Source: Atherix ibis (lineage: Eukaryota > Arthropoda > Insecta > Diptera > Athericidae). Taken from it: 64,000 bases of DNA. A program made the position numbers and the translations under genes. The stretch spans positions 60,463,920 through 60,527,919 of the forward strand of contig OY282606.1 in NCBI GenBank assembly GCA_958298945.1, read 5' to 3'. The notes beneath the pieces were generated by a model. That model searched no databases and was not told the DNA's origin. It worked only from the letters and a program-made list of their open reading frames with translations. Within the stretch, counting starts at the first letter, position 1; the number at the start of each line of letters is the position of its first letter. Below are positions 63,912 to 64,000 of the stretch, in pieces.

Positions 63912-64000
63912 ACGAGGTCTGTTGAAAAAGTATTGCGAGTTTTGAATTTTCGCGGGTTACGTATATTCGATTTTCGATTTTTTTTTGTGGTGTTATGTTG
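63912..64000. mobile_element. left end of a mariner-type element, cut by the window edge
   Basis: ACGAGGTCTGTTGAAAAAGT and the following bases match the left arm of 19303-20046 over the remaining 85 or so bases. The rest lies outside the window. Confidence 0.85.

Overview
The window is AT-rich animal DNA, best explained as a higher dipteran (fly) genome. It is built around one host gene, headcase (hdc), on the + strand. I assembled it from six coding exons: 2975-4131, 27906-28002, 39633-39821, 44827-44915, 44993-45092 and 45376-47814. All junctions are GT/AG and the reading frame is kept throughout. A perfect initiator plus DPE pair at 33-66 may be its promoter, which would give a very long AT-rich 5' leader. 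The last exon carries the hallmark of Drosophila hdc: an in-frame UAA (45565-45567, next base C) followed by a further 748 open codons. The gene should therefore give a short protein of 607 residues and a readthrough protein of about 1,356. The extension is rich in Q, P, S and N and carries eight scattered tryptophan motifs.

The introns of hdc (about 23.8, 11.6 and 5.0 kb, then 77 and 283 bp) are heavily colonised. At least seven mariner/Tc1-type insertions or remnants belong to several different lineages. One (34633-35903) has an uninterrupted transposase frame. One (28041-29178) sits 38 bp after the exon 2 splice donor. Others are frameshifted, internally deleted or nested. There are also long-inverted-repeat non-autonomous elements, a MITE family with three copies, jockey/CR1-like non-LTR remnants, a gypsy-like pol remnant, tRNA-derived SINE-like units and a roughly 900-bp pyrimidine microsatellite at 15730-16640. 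A piece of exon 2 with its donor and flanking intron is duplicated at 21322-21555.

Downstream of hdc (47815 onward) the sequence is first plain AT-rich DNA, probably a long 3' UTR followed by intergenic sequence. It then holds a decayed DDE transposase, a decayed copia-like element (55200-56700), a small three-exon THAP-domain gene on the - strand (57613-58333), a dispersed repeat shared with hdc intron 1, the 3' end of a gypsy-like element (61650-62310), and at the window edge the start of another mariner-type element (63912-64000).

The points most worth following up are the conserved stop-codon readthrough and its tryptophan-motif tail, the unlisted THAP gene, the exon 2 duplication that preserves the pre-insertion site of a mariner, and a perfect 46-bp hairpin at 9729-9832.
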